This document shows, one piece after another, positions 50,535 to 59,289 of a DNA stretch of 64,000 nucleotides. The stretch comes from CAZTNW01 sp964614945 (GTDB lineage Bacteria; Caldisericota; JANLFM01). The DNA is taken from NCBI GenBank assembly GCA_964614945.1, contig CAZTNW010000004.1, forward strand, positions 124,001 through 188,000. The letters run 5' to 3'. The position numbers and the translations under genes were made by a program. The notes under the pieces were generated by a model. It saw only the letters and a program-made list of their open reading frames with translations, was not told the origin of the DNA and searched no databases. Positions within the stretch are counted from its first letter, which is position 1. Each line of letters begins with the position of its first letter.

Positions 50535-50632
50535 AAAAATCATGTAGCGCCACACAACGCGATAGATCCTGGTTCTTATTTTGCTAAAGGAAACTTTTGC
50601 GATAGATTTTGTTTTAAGAAGGTGGTGGTAGA

Positions 50633-52150
50633 ATGCGAGTTCTTGTCCTGCTCCTTGTTATGAGCATTCTGGCGACAACCGGTACGGTTGCGTTGTCAGA
50701 GGAGAGATTCCGTCAGGAGCAAGTCGATAGATGGCATCAAGCTGAGGTCCTCTCCTTGGCCTGGGCCCCTGCAGGTTCACCTGCTCTCGCCACAGGTGGA
50801 GCTCTCGGCCAGATCTGGGTGTGGTTCCCTGGACTCCGCCTCCCGGGCTATTCTCTGCAGGTGGGGGAGGAAAAGTCGATGCAATCCCTGGCCTGGTCCA
50901 CAGACGGGACCTTCCTTCTCGCTGTCGGAAATAGCGCGGAAGAAGGTTGGATCTATCGTTGGGATGTTCCTTCACGCACCCTCGTTCTCACTCATCACAT
51001 ATCCGATTCCACTCTATCCTGCATTTCCTCTCATCCGAAAGACCGGCTCTTCGCCGTGGGCGCAGGTAATGAGATCCAACTCTGGAGGCTTGAAGAAAGA
51101 GATTATTATCAGAAGCTGACGGGGTTGGGATCGGTCACGTCCTTGGCCTGGAACGGTATGGGCTCTGTGCTGGCCTCTTCCTGGTCCTCGGGATCTACAG
51201 GGGAGGTTCGCCTGTGGTCCGCCCCGGACTATACTTTATTGAGCTCTTTTGGAGATCGCCCGTACAGCTCTTTGGCTTGGAACGAGGACGGAAGCAAGCT
51301 TGCCCTGGGAAGGATGGACGGGATCGAGGTCTGGGATCTGGCTACCAGCACTTCCACAGTTTTTGCCACCTCGATTGCCATTTCAACCGTCTCCTGGTCC
51401 TCAACCGGCATTCTGGCAGCCGGGGAAATAGGGGGGGATGTTAACCTCTTCTCTCCCGATGGCGTACTCCTGCAGAGAATTTCTAGGCATTCTACCTGGG
51501 TTACCGCCCTTGCCTGGGAGCCCCAGGAGGAAGTCCTTGCTTCCTCTTCCCTGGATGGAACAACACGCACCTTTCTGAGGAAATCGGCGACCTTTCCGGA
51601 TATCAGGGGTCATTGGGCGGAGGATTTCATTGACTCATTGGTCGACCGCGGAGCAGTGAATGGATTTCCCGATAATACTTTCCGCCCAGATTCCCTTTTG
51701 ACGCGAGCCCAATTCGTTAAAACCCTGCTTCTGGCCCTCGGGCTCAAGCCTGAAGGACATGCCTCCAGCGCGCCGTTCGCGGACGTCCCTTTCGATCATT
51801 GGGCCTCAGACTATATCGCCACAGCACAGAACAGAGGCCTCGTTGAGGGTTATCCGGACGGATCTTTTCAGCCCGAACGTTTCGTCAGTCGTGCGGAAGT
51901 AGTTGCGGTAGTAGCGAGGGCATTGGGTTGGGGAGGAGAACAGAACCTCTCCCCCGTGTTACCTTCTGATATCCAGGATAGTTGGGCTCGCACCTACATC
52001 GCCGCTTTCTTTTTACACGGAGCTCTTTCCATGGCGGATTCTTTCTTCTTTACCCAGGAGGGCAATTTTCAGCCTTCTCTGAAAGTAACACGAGGGGAGA
52101 CATGTTTGCTCGTCGAAAGGGCGCTGCGCAAGAGCCAGCCCCTTTTGTAG
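50633..52150 (+). CDS. Surface WD40-type beta-propeller with three SLH repeats
   Basis: This 505-residue exported protein has a signal sequence (1-20), a propeller of WD40-like blades (about 35-315) with repeated SLAWN/WSSTG and LWRLE/VWDLA turns, and three S-layer-homology repeats (about 321-500; FPDIRGHWAEDFI, FADVPFDHWASDYI, DIQDSWARTYI). The SLH part would bind secondary wall polymer and display the propeller on the cell surface, as a binding or enzyme scaffold. WD40 repeats with SLH anchors are an uncommon combination. The promoter region has two GCGATAGAT direct repeats 40 bases apart. Confidence 0.85.
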   Translation: MRVLVLLLVMSILATTGTVALSEERFRQEQVDRWHQAEVLSLAWAPAGSPALATGGALGQIWVWFPGLRLPGYSLQVGEEKSMQSLAWSTDGTFLLAVGNSAEEGWIYRWDVPSRTLVLTHHISDSTLSCISSHPKDRLFAVGAGNEIQLWRLEERDYYQKLTGLGSVTSLAWNGMGSVLASSWSSGSTGEVRLWSAPDYTLLSSFGDRPYSSLAWNEDGSKLALGRMDGIEVWDLATSTSTVFATSIAISTVSWSSTGILAAGEIGGDVNLFSPDGVLLQRISRHSTWVTALAWEPQEEVLASSSLDGTTRTFLRKSATFPDIRGHWAEDFIDSLVDRGAVNGFPDNTFRPDSLLTRAQFVKTLLLALGLKPEGHASSAPFADVPFDHWASDYIATAQNRGLVEGYPDGSFQPERFVSRAEVVAVVARALGWGGEQNLSPVLPSDIQDSWARTYIAAFFLHGALSMADSFFFTQEGNFQPSLKVTRGETCLLVERALRKSQPLL

Positions 52151-52166
52151 TCCCTTCCTTAGCTGC

Positions 52167-53768
52167 CTAAAAATCCCACTCACGCAGAAGGCGGGTTAAT
52201 ATCCTCTGCCCTCGGTGAAAGAGAAAGAAGAGGAGGAGAGTGAGGATGCAAGGAAGAAAAAGTCCCCAGAAGAGTGAAATGGCTCCCTGTGTCAGCCAAC
52301 CCAGGAACCCACTCATTTTTATAGGCGGCGACGAGAGCAGCAGCAAGTAAAGGGAAAAAAGGACGATCGTAAAGGCTACGAGCAAGAGACTGCTGATCTC
52401 GAGTACCATCACTGGTAGGAAGCCGAAGACGTTTTTGCTCGTCACAACAGGCCTTTTCAAATAAAAATAGGCACCCACCTGAGAATTGCAGAGGCTGATC
52501 CCTAAAGCCATAGGTACAGTCAAAAGAAGCCAGACGCTTCCCTGAAATCCGGCGATGGTGACGACAAGAACAATTAAGTAGGCACCCAGAAGGAAGAGGG
52601 AGGGTAGCCAGAGCTTGGGTCTCAGTATTTCCTTCGCTTGGAGCGGGAGCAAAAGCGGGGTGGGCCAGGCTTTTCGCTCTTCTCGCAGGAGGGAGGCAGT
52701 GGCCAGGGCGGAGAAAAAAACCGCTAAAAAGGCTGTAAAAGGCAGGGCAGCCAGGGAAGCTCCTTTTCTTCCCAGGAAGAAAAGGATCAGGGAGAGGGCA
52801 ACAGGGTAGATGAAGCCATACAGGTTCATCGGCTCTCTCATCAGTAGACGGAGATCCCTTTGGAAGAGAGGCTTGCGGGAGGAATGGCTGGCGAAACGGA
52901 CCTTGCGGTTTATCCTTCCTGTGCCAGACTGGAAAGCCAGACGATTGCTGATGCGGAGTGTTAAATAGCCCAGGGCGGCGATCGTCGCGGGGAAGGCGAT
53001 CCAGCCGAGAGCCCCTCCCTGGAAGATGTCCAATACCCAGCGTGTGAACAGAAAGGGTGAATAGAGGATATGCAGAAATTGCTGTAAGCCTGAGAACAAG
53101 GCCTGCGTGTCTACTGGATTTTGCGGCAGCAGGACCTGTAAAATCAGTACGTAACCGATAATCGAGCATAAATAGAGGAGAAAGGCGAATCGTTTGAGCG
53201 AACTGCCTGACATCAAGCGGGAGAGCAAAGCAGCTACAAGCATGGAAAGCGAGCCGAAAAAGAGGAGGAAAAAGAGGCTGGCGACAAGAGCGAGACCTAC
53301 AGATAGATTGAGGGAGACGGCGTAGGCCAGAATTATCGGAAGAATAACAGCAATGCCCACCGCCCCGAAGGATAGGCTGTCAATGGCCTTATAGAGGAAC
53401 AGAGTAGCGCGGGTGATTGGTAAAGTGAGGAGCAGGGGGAGATCCTCAGAGCCGAAGAGATTGAAAGCCACGCTGGGGGAATAGCTGAGAAACAGAAGGA
53501 GGGCGCCGGCCAGAAGGCCCAGACCGAGGAAGATGTCAGCGAGATAGCCAGGATAGGGTAGACCAATGGCCGAAAGAGGGATGCGCAGACTACTCATGAG
53601 CTCCCTGGCGAGAAAGAATAATGGGATTCCGAGCGCGAGTAAAATTATAATGGCGGAGACCAATCCCATGTATTTGAACCCGCCCTGTCTTTTTCTCCCC
53701 ACTGCCCCCATCCCACCAATGGCGGTAAGGGAGGAAGCGTACTTCATCAGCGTAAAAAGTTGCTTCAA
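52167..53768 (-). CDS. ABC-2-type transporter permease (large)
   Basis: This 533-residue membrane protein has about 12 hydrophobic segments in two halves joined by a charged stretch (about 270-310), which includes RNRLAFQSGTGRINRKVRFA. It overlaps the upstream ATPase gene by four bases (ATGA), so it is the membrane half of the exporter. No conserved short motif identifies the substrate. It is convergent with the SLH gene, 16 bases away. Confidence 0.85.
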   Translation of the reverse strand: MKQLFTLMKYASSLTAIGGMGAVGRKRQGGFKYMGLVSAIIILLALGIPLFFLARELMSSLRIPLSAIGLPYPGYLADIFLGLGLLAGALLLFLSYSPSVAFNLFGSEDLPLLLTLPITRATLFLYKAIDSLSFGAVGIAVILPIILAYAVSLNLSVGLALVASLFFLLFFGSLSMLVAALLSRLMSGSSLKRFAFLLYLCSIIGYVLILQVLLPQNPVDTQALFSGLQQFLHILYSPFLFTRWVLDIFQGGALGWIAFPATIAALGYLTLRISNRLAFQSGTGRINRKVRFASHSSRKPLFQRDLRLLMREPMNLYGFIYPVALSLILFFLGRKGASLAALPFTAFLAVFFSALATASLLREERKAWPTPLLLPLQAKEILRPKLWLPSLFLLGAYLIVLVVTIAGFQGSVWLLLTVPMALGISLCNSQVGAYFYLKRPVVTSKNVFGFLPVMVLEISSLLLVAFTIVLFSLYLLLLSSPPIKMSGFLGWLTQGAISLFWGLFLPCILTLLLFFLFHRGQRILTRLLREWDF

Positions 53769-54520
53769 AGTTCCCTTACCATCTCTTCTATGTCCGCAAC
53801 CCCTGTTCCCGTCAGCTCAAGGAAGATGTCCTCCAGGCTTTCGTGGCCCTCTGCACTCTTCTTTCTCAACTCCTCCATAGTGCCTTCTGCGATCATTTTC
53901 CCCTTGTGGATGATGCCAATACGATGGCACATCTTCTCCGCGATCTCCAGGATGTGAGTGGTCATGAAGATCGGTACCCCCTCACTCGCGTACTTCTCAA
54001 ACAGCATCTTGAGGATCTTGGCTGATCGTGCATCAAGGCCCACGGTTGGTTCATCGAGAAAAAGAGCCTTCGGCTTTCGCATCAGGACGGATAGGAGCAT
54101 CAGTTTTTGCTTCATGCCGTGGGAGTAATCCCCGATCGGCTTGACCAAAAAGTCTATGCTGAAAGCCAGAGAGAGCTCTTTCACTTCCTCGAGAGCGGCT
54201 TTACGGTTCAAGCGGTAGATATCGGAGATGAAATCGATATACTCTGAGCCTTTCAGGTTATCATAGAGACGCGGTTCGTCCGGTACCACTCCGATCATCC
54301 GCTTGATGGTGGTCTCCTCCCGCTCCATCTCCTTTCCTAAAATACGAACGCGGCCGGAGTCGGGGTAGAGGGTTCCGGTCAGGAGACGTAAAGTTGTGCT
54401 TTTTCCGGCTCCATTCGGCCCCAAAAAGCCGTAGATTTCTCCAGGTTTGATGGAAAAGCTGACCTGATCTACAGCTCTTAAAGAGGAGAAGTTCTTGACG
54501 AGCTCTGTCGCTTCGATCAT
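53765..54520 (-). CDS. ABC exporter ATP-binding protein
   Basis: This 251-residue ATPase of the ABC-2/ABCA type has Walker A GPNGAGKST, signature YSHGMKQKL (in place of LSGGQ), Walker B ALFLDEPTVGLD and an H-loop MTTHIL. The YSHGMKQ form is normal in several exporters of this group. The ATG at 54520 follows GGGAGG; a GTG four codons earlier is unlikely. It precedes the permease by a four-base overlap. Confidence 0.93.
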   Translation of the reverse strand: MIEATELVKNFSSLRAVDQVSFSIKPGEIYGFLGPNGAGKSTTLRLLTGTLYPDSGRVRILGKEMEREETTIKRMIGVVPDEPRLYDNLKGSEYIDFISDIYRLNRKAALEEVKELSLAFSIDFLVKPIGDYSHGMKQKLMLLSVLMRKPKALFLDEPTVGLDARSAKILKMLFEKYASEGVPIFMTTHILEIAEKMCHRIGIIHKGKMIAEGTMEELRKKSAEGHESLEDIFLELTGTGVADIEEMVREL

Positions 54521-54532
54521 AAAGCCTCCCAC

Positions 54533-54800
54533 TTTTTTCTGAATCTAAGCGATTTTTCTCCTTTTAGTCAATGTATTGCGCCGGAAACCCTCCGATAAGG
54601 ATTAAAAGCATAGTTGCCGATTCAGGGGCAGCTGTAGCTTGTAAAAAATTGTTCCTCTTTCCTCTGGCTTTACCCCGCTACGAGGAAGTACTCGTCCTTA
54701 TCCATCTGTTTCCATGGAAAGCATTGGCGTTCTCTCTTCTGGACTGCGTAATATCACCACTTTGCCTCCAGGATGAGTTAATTTCACCTCCTCCTTATGG
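54533..54800. other. No gene seen
   Basis: About 270 bases without a protein-like frame, ribosome site or clear regulatory motif. It lies between the exporter promoter side and the methyltransferase remnant. Confidence 0.45.
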
Positions 54801-54802
54801 TT

Positions 54803-55150
54803 AATTCCTTTCCTTCAAAATGCGGAAAGGAGGAGTAGCATAGCACAAAATGGGAAGCCGCTCACTCTGGAATTCCATGACATCTTTTTCCGCGAGTCTT
54901 AGATTCGGGTATTTTTCCTCGGGAAACTTTTCTTTAGCGCGGGCAATCATCCGGGGCGAGAAATCTAATCCCAGAATTGATCCCGAAAGGCCTGTCTGCT
55001 TTAAAAGGGAGGGCCAGGAGGATACCGGTGCTGCAGCCGATGTCGAGCAGGAATTCAATTTCATTTCGTCCGGAGCACAGCTTCATCCCAATGATCGGCT
55101 ATACTGTTGGAGGAGCTCCTTTTCGCCTCCTCCACCGGCGGACATTTCTC
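54803..55150 (-). pseudogene. Remnant of a SAM-dependent methyltransferase
   Basis: Leftward, three frames in turn carry SIADHWDEAVLRT (near 55100), RNEIEFLLDIGCSTG (motif I of Rossmann methyltransferases, near 55060) and LSGSILGLDFSPRMIARAKE (motif II, near 54960), ending in VMEFQSERLPI. At least two frameshifts separate them, and the C-terminal half is cut off. Confidence 0.7.
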
Positions 55151-55152
55151 TC

Positions 55153-55680
55153 TTAAAAAAGCTTAGCCGGCTCTTTACGGGGAATCACCTTGACCAGAAG
55201 GGGAATTAAGACGAGTTGAATTATTATCCCGGGTAATCCAACCACGAAAAGCACACTGAGGAAACTTAGAAAATCAAAAGATTTCCCGGATATAAGCTGG
55301 ATAATTATCCAGCTGGAGAGGATGTTGACACCTCTTCCAAGGACCATGGCCACAACTAAAGAAGGGTAAATCCCCCACTTCAGTTTGTTGAAGAATAATG
55401 AGACGGCGAGCGCGTAAACTAAGAGTTCCGCCATCATGGCGAAAACCGTAGGGAAGGGGGGCATCCCTGTCAATAGGGTGGACAGGAGAGGCGTGAATAG
55501 GCCGAGGATACAGGCTGGAAAAATGGAGAGATAAAATCCTCCCAGAATTACGGGAACATGCATGGGGAGGAAAATTTGCCCTCCCAGATTGAAAGCATGG
55601 AAAATTACAGGCAGGAGAATACCGAAAGCCATAAGCAGACCGGTAATAGCCAGTTCCGAGACCCAGTTTTTTCTCTTCAA
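55153..55680 (-). CDS. ECF-type S-component-like membrane protein, probably nickel-regulated
   Basis: This protein of 175 residues has five or six helices, typical of energy-coupling-factor S components; HAFNLGGQIFLPMHVPVILG in the N-terminal half fits that superfamily. The best start is a TTG at 55680 with GGGAG five bases upstream; longer readings have no ribosome site. In front lies a site matching the NikR operator in 11 of 12 defined positions, and the upstream gene is nikR. That suggests a role in nickel (or cobalt) uptake. Energising A and T subunits are not in the window. Confidence 0.7.
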   Translation of the reverse strand: MKRKNWVSELAITGLLMAFGILLPVIFHAFNLGGQIFLPMHVPVILGGFYLSIFPACILGLFTPLLSTLLTGMPPFPTVFAMMAELLVYALAVSLFFNKLKWGIYPSLVVAMVLGRGVNILSSWIIIQLISGKSFDFLSFLSVLFVVGLPGIIIQLVLIPLLVKVIPRKEPAKLF

Positions 55681-55697
55681 TTCATCTCCCTTTCTAA

Positions 55698-55725
55698 GTA
55701 TGAAAAAAACCCAAATACGTAATAC
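55698..55725. promoter_or_regulatory. NikR operator
   Basis: GTATGA, exactly 16 bases, TAATAC. The NikR consensus is GTATGA-N16-TCATAC, so there is one mismatch. It overlaps or follows the predicted start point of the ECF-type gene, fitting repression when nickel is abundant. Confidence 0.75.
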
Positions 55726-55733
55726 TGACATGA

Positions 55734-55762
55734 ACCTTAAATTGCGTGGGCAAAAAAGTCAA
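55734..55762 (-). promoter_or_regulatory. Candidate promoter of the ECF-type gene
   Basis: On the minus strand: TTGACT (55757-55762), 17-base spacer, TAAGGT (55734-55739). The start point would be near 55727, at the edge of the NikR operator. It is a weak -10. Confidence 0.45.
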
Positions 55763-55776
55763 GCTTAATGACGCTT

Positions 55777-56208
55777 TTAAGAAAGTTCTTCCGCAGTGGT
55801 ACTGGCTACGAACTTTCCGTGCTTAACTCCTTTTGTGGCAATCAATTGGTGGGCGATCTTATCAATTTCCGGGACGGAACCCCGCAGAATGACAACTTCC
55901 AGGCAATTGTCCGCATTGAGATGAACATGGAGGGAGGTGACTATCTGTTTTAAAAATTGATGCTGCAGGGCCGTGAAGCTTTCTTTCAGAGCCCGAGCAT
56001 GATGGTCGTACACCAGCGTGAGGACACCGATGACCTCCCCGCGCGCATTTTTCCATTCCTCTTCCACCAAGGCGGCGCGGATGAAATCGCGTATGGCCTC
56101 GGAGCGGTTGCGGAAATCGTGCTTTAGAAGAAGATCGTGGAAGTCCTGATCCAGATCTGCAGGAAGAGAGATGCTCCGGCGCATGGTAATCTTGCTTTTC
56201 TTCTTCAT
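55777..56208 (-). CDS. nikR: Nickel-responsive regulator NikR
   Basis: This 143-residue regulator has an N-terminal ribbon-helix-helix (MRRSISLPADLDQDFHDLL, then RNRSEAIRDFIR) and a C-terminal ACT-like metal domain with the nickel ligands in VYDHHAR and HVHLNADNCLEV. NikR tetramers bind GTATGA-type palindromes when loaded with nickel. The start is uncertain among an ATG (56208), a GTG three codons earlier and an internal ATG. Confidence 0.93.
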   Translation of the reverse strand: MKKKSKITMRRSISLPADLDQDFHDLLLKHDFRNRSEAIRDFIRAALVEEEWKNARGEVIGVLTLVYDHHARALKESFTALQHQFLKQIVTSLHVHLNADNCLEVVILRGSVPEIDKIAHQLIATKGVKHGKFVASTTAEELS

Positions 56209-56277
56209 CCTTCTCACAACGATAGCATATTATGGTAAAAATCTTGCATTACAGCTCTATTTTTGCATCGGCTTCAG

Positions 56278-56306
56278 TTGACAGGAGAGAAAAAATGCTC
56301 TAAATT
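56278..56306 (+). promoter_or_regulatory. metG promoter
   Basis: A perfect TTGACA (56278-56283), 17-base spacer and TAAATT (56301-56306). The start point is near 56313, at the beginning of the T-box leader. Confidence 0.75.
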
Positions 56307-56312
56307 CCTTCT

Positions 56313-56563
56313 AATTCGGCCGTGAATGAAGGGAGTACGGCGGCCTTACCGCGCAGAGAACCGGAAGAAAGGTGCGAGTTCGGTCGGGATGGACGCCGGA
56401 AATGTTTCAGGAGCCGCAGGCTGAAAGGAAATTCCGATTAAGCTTTGCCGTCCTGCCCGCGTTAAGGGTAAAACAGTGCAAGCTGTGTAAATGAGGTCGC
56501 GGAATCGCGATAAAACAGGGTGGTACCACGACAGCCCTCGTCCCTGAAAGGGGCGAGGGTTTT
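56313..56563 (+). promoter_or_regulatory. T-box riboswitch (tRNA-Met specific)
   Basis: A leader of about 250 nt holds the conserved T-box sequence AACAGGGTGGTACCACG (56514-56530), which pairs with the acceptor end of uncharged tRNA. Stem I elements (GGGAGTACGG, GCAGAGAACCGG, GGTGCGAGTTCGG) precede it. The probable specifier codon is ATG at 56402-56404 (context GGAAATGTTTCAGGAG), matching methionine. It terminates in the hairpin at 56535-56563 unless tRNA-Met is uncharged. Confidence 0.93.
56535..56563 (+). terminator. T-box terminator
   Basis: The stem CCCTCGTCCC with GGGGCGAGGG around TGAAA is followed by TTTT. It is the off-state of the metG leader. Confidence 0.85.
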
Positions 56564-56587
56564 CCCTTCAAAAGAGAGGTGAAAGAA

Positions 56588-58141
56588 ATGTCCAAATTCT
56601 TCGTGACCACGCCCATTTATTACATCAACGACGAACCCCATATTGGGAATGCTTATGCGACGATTGCGGCAGATGTGCTGGCCCGTTACAAGCGAGCCAG
56701 AGGGTTTGAGGTTTTTTTCCTGACCGGTACCGATGAACACGCACAGAAAGTGGAGCGATCCGCGGAGAAAAAAGGAATGGGGACCGACGCTTTCGTCGAT
56801 CAACTGGCAGCGTCCTGGAAATCTACCTGGAAATTTCTGGAAATCGAGTTCGATGATTTCATCCGTACCAGTGAACCCCGACACGCGGCCGTCGTGCAGA
56901 AATTTGTGGACGAGCTCTATCGCCGGGGAGATGTCTATAAGGGCTACTACGAGGGCTGGTATTGCTACTGGGACGAAGCCTTCTTCGTGGAGGCGGACGT
57001 GAAGGGAAAGGAGTGCCCGGATTGCGGCCGCGAATTGCAATGGGTGAAGGAGGAGAACTATTTTTTCCGATTATCGAAATATAACCAGCCTCTTCTTGAC
57101 CATTTTCTCGCTCATCCAGATTTCGTGGAGCCGAATATTCGTTACAACGAGATGATCAACATTCTCAGAAGTGGCCTTAAGGACATTTCCATCTCTCGCT
57201 CCTCCGTGAGCTGGGGCATTCCCCTGCCCTTCGATCGGGCGCATGTCGTCTATGTATGGGTGGACGCCCTGCTGAATTACATCACCGCCTCTGGCTGGCT
57301 CGATAACCCCGAGAAGTTCGCCCGCTTCTGGCCGGCTGACGTTCACCTGGTCGGAAAGGAGATCAACCGTTTCCACTCCATCATCTGGCCGGCGATGCTC
57401 ATGGCAGCAGGTCTCCCTTTGCCGATAAAGGTCTTCGCTCACGGGTTCTGGACAAAGGAAGGGCAGAAGATCTCCAAATCATCCGGGAACGTGATCGATC
57501 CGGTGAAGCTCGTCCGCGACCTCTCCTTGATCACCGGGGACGAACGGGTGGCGGTGGACGTCTTCCGCTATTTCATATTGCGGGAGGTTCCCTTCGGCGC
57601 AGATGGAGATTTCACTGATTTATCCCTGCGCAACCGTTTCTCTGCTGACTTGGCCAACGACCTCGGGAACCTGCTGAACCGCACGATCCCCCTCGTGGAA
57701 AAATACTTTGATGGGGCCATTCCTCCCGGAAAGGCGGCGGAGAACGTGGGAAAAGCGGCAGAAAATATTCGGCGGGAGGTGGAGAAGGCTTTGGATCGCC
57801 TGGCTTTTTCTGAAGCCCTCAGTCGGATATGGAACTTTCTTGCGTCATTAAACAAATATATGGATGAAAGCGCACCCTGGCGACTGGCCCGAGCGGGGAA
57901 GGAGGGCGAGCTTGCCGATTCTCTCTACACGATACTGGAAGGAATTCGCCTCTCAGCGCTTTTTATTGCCCCTTTTATGCCCTCTACCGCGCAGATTTTC
58001 TGGGAATCATTGGGACTTGCCGGAGCGGTGAAAGAACAGGTATGGGACAGGGAACTCAAGTGGGGAAAGCTCCTCCCGGGAGGCAGAGTGCAGAAGAGAC
58101 CTCCTCTTTTCCCCAGGCCAGAGAAAGGAGAGACAAGATGA
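56588..58141 (+). CDS. metG: Methionyl-tRNA synthetase
   Basis: This 517-residue class I synthetase charges tRNA-Met. HIGN (residues 18-21, HIGH signature), a zinc knuckle (CPDCG, about 143) and KISKS (about 293-297, KMSKS signature) are all present, followed by the anticodon-binding helical domain. It lacks the C-terminal tRNA-binding domain, which is supplied by the separate small gene that overlaps its stop. The ATG at 56588 is chosen over a GTG three codons earlier because of AGAGGTG spacing. Confidence 0.96.
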   Translation: MSKFFVTTPIYYINDEPHIGNAYATIAADVLARYKRARGFEVFFLTGTDEHAQKVERSAEKKGMGTDAFVDQLAASWKSTWKFLEIEFDDFIRTSEPRHAAVVQKFVDELYRRGDVYKGYYEGWYCYWDEAFFVEADVKGKECPDCGRELQWVKEENYFFRLSKYNQPLLDHFLAHPDFVEPNIRYNEMINILRSGLKDISISRSSVSWGIPLPFDRAHVVYVWVDALLNYITASGWLDNPEKFARFWPADVHLVGKEINRFHSIIWPAMLMAAGLPLPIKVFAHGFWTKEGQKISKSSGNVIDPVKLVRDLSLITGDERVAVDVFRYFILREVPFGADGDFTDLSLRNRFSADLANDLGNLLNRTIPLVEKYFDGAIPPGKAAENVGKAAENIRREVEKALDRLAFSEALSRIWNFLASLNKYMDESAPWRLARAGKEGELADSLYTILEGIRLSALFIAPFMPSTAQIFWESLGLAGAVKEQVWDRELKWGKLLPGGRVQKRPPLFPRPEKGETR

Positions 58142-58461
58142 TCAAGCTCGAAGATTTCGCCAGAGTAGATTTGAGAGTAGGTCTGGTAGAAAGAGCGGAG
58201 AAAATCGAAGGCTCCCAGAAGCTGCTGAAGCTCCTCGTCGACTTGGGAGAAAATGGGCAGAAGACGATCGTTGCGGGCTTGGCTGGTCATTATCCCCCCG
58301 AAGATCTCGTTAATAAATTTATCATTGTTGTCGCCAATCTGGAGCCAGCTTTCCTGCGCGGTATTCGCTCCGAAGGGATGCTACTTGCGGCAGTGAAAGG
58401 GGAGCAATTGGCCCTCCTCACGCTCGACCGGAAGATAGAAGCTGGAACGAAAATCTGCTGA
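58138..58461 (+). CDS. tRNA-binding domain protein (MetRS beta subunit, Trbp111/CsaA-like)
   Basis: This 107-residue OB-fold protein has DFARVDLRVGLVERAEKIEG and ends with the family text LEPAFLRGIRSEGMLLAA, matching the tRNA-binding C-terminal domain of other methionyl-tRNA synthetases. It overlaps the metG stop (ATGA), so the synthetase is split into two coupled polypeptides. It probably binds tRNA as a dimer and raises affinity for the synthetase. Confidence 0.93.
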   Translation: MIKLEDFARVDLRVGLVERAEKIEGSQKLLKLLVDLGENGQKTIVAGLAGHYPPEDLVNKFIIVVANLEPAFLRGIRSEGMLLAAVKGEQLALLTLDRKIEAGTKIC

Positions 58462-58462
58462 T

Positions 58463-59233
58463 TTGCCCCTCTTCGATACCCACACTCATTTGAATTTGCG
58501 TGACTTTTCCCCTGACGTGGAGGAGGTAATTCACCGTGCGCAGCGAGTCGGCGTGGAGCGTTTCCTCTGTGCTGGTTTCAACTTCCGCACCTCTGCTGAA
58601 GCTGTGTCGCTGGCAGAGAAGAAAGCCTTCATTTATGCCTCGGTGGGGGTACACCCCCACGACGCTAAAACCGTGATGGACGGCGACTACTCCTTCTTGG
58701 AAAAGCTACTCCTTTCTAAAAAGGTGGTAGCCTGGGGCGAGATTGGGCTCGATTTTTTTCGCGATCTCTCCCCCCGCCAGGTGCAGGCGATGATCTTCCG
58801 AGAGCAGATTGCCATTGCCCGCAGCCACAAGTTTCCCTTGATCATCCACGATCGAGATGCACACGGCCAGATCATCTCTATTTTGCAGGAGGAGAAAGCG
58901 GAAGAGTGCGGCGGAATTATGCACTGCTTCTCGGCCTCCTGGAGGGAGGCGAAAAAAGCCCTGGATCTCGGTTTCTTCATCTCTTTTGCAGGGAATCTGA
59001 CCTATCCCTCCGCTCGCTCCATCCAGGAGGCAGCGGTAAAAATTCCCTTGGAACGCCTGCTCGTAGAGACTGACTGTCCCTATCTCAAACCATTCCCAGA
59101 CAGAAGGGGAAGAAATGAACCGGCGTGCGTGCGCTCAATACTTCAATTTCTGGCAGATTTACGCGGCATGAGCGTTGAGGACCTCAGTCCCTGCCTCTGG
59201 GCAAACTCCCTGAGAGCTTTTCATCTCTCCTGA
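58463..59233 (+). CDS. tatD: TatD-family metal-dependent hydrolase
   Basis: This 256-residue TIM-barrel hydrolase of the TatD group (3'-5' exonuclease-type DNases) has DTHTHLNL, GEIGLDFF, IIHDRDAH, HCFSAS and ETDCPYL. It starts at a TTG two bases after the metG2 stop; translation is probably coupled. tatD following metG is a common arrangement. Confidence 0.93.
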   Translation: MPLFDTHTHLNLRDFSPDVEEVIHRAQRVGVERFLCAGFNFRTSAEAVSLAEKKAFIYASVGVHPHDAKTVMDGDYSFLEKLLLSKKVVAWGEIGLDFFRDLSPRQVQAMIFREQIAIARSHKFPLIIHDRDAHGQIISILQEEKAEECGGIMHCFSASWREAKKALDLGFFISFAGNLTYPSARSIQEAAVKIPLERLLVETDCPYLKPFPDRRGRNEPACVRSILQFLADLRGMSVEDLSPCLWANSLRAFHLS

Positions 59234-59289
59234 ACTACCTCAAAACTTTTGCAAGTGTATTCTTTTCAAACTTACGCTAAGATATAGAC

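Noticed and set aside
50559..50607. Direct repeat GCGATAGAT, copies 40 bases apart, before the propeller-SLH gene
   Set aside because: Could be an operator, but nine bases in two copies can arise by chance and no regulator points to it.
52180..53169. 329-codon leftward frame overlapping the ABC permease in another phase
   Set aside because: It is rich in Pro, Ser and Arg with no domain match. The overlapping frame encodes an evident membrane protein coupled to the ATPase gene.
54571..54804. 77-codon rightward frame in the gap after the exporter genes
   Set aside because: Cys/Pro/Leu-rich shadow composition and no ribosome site.
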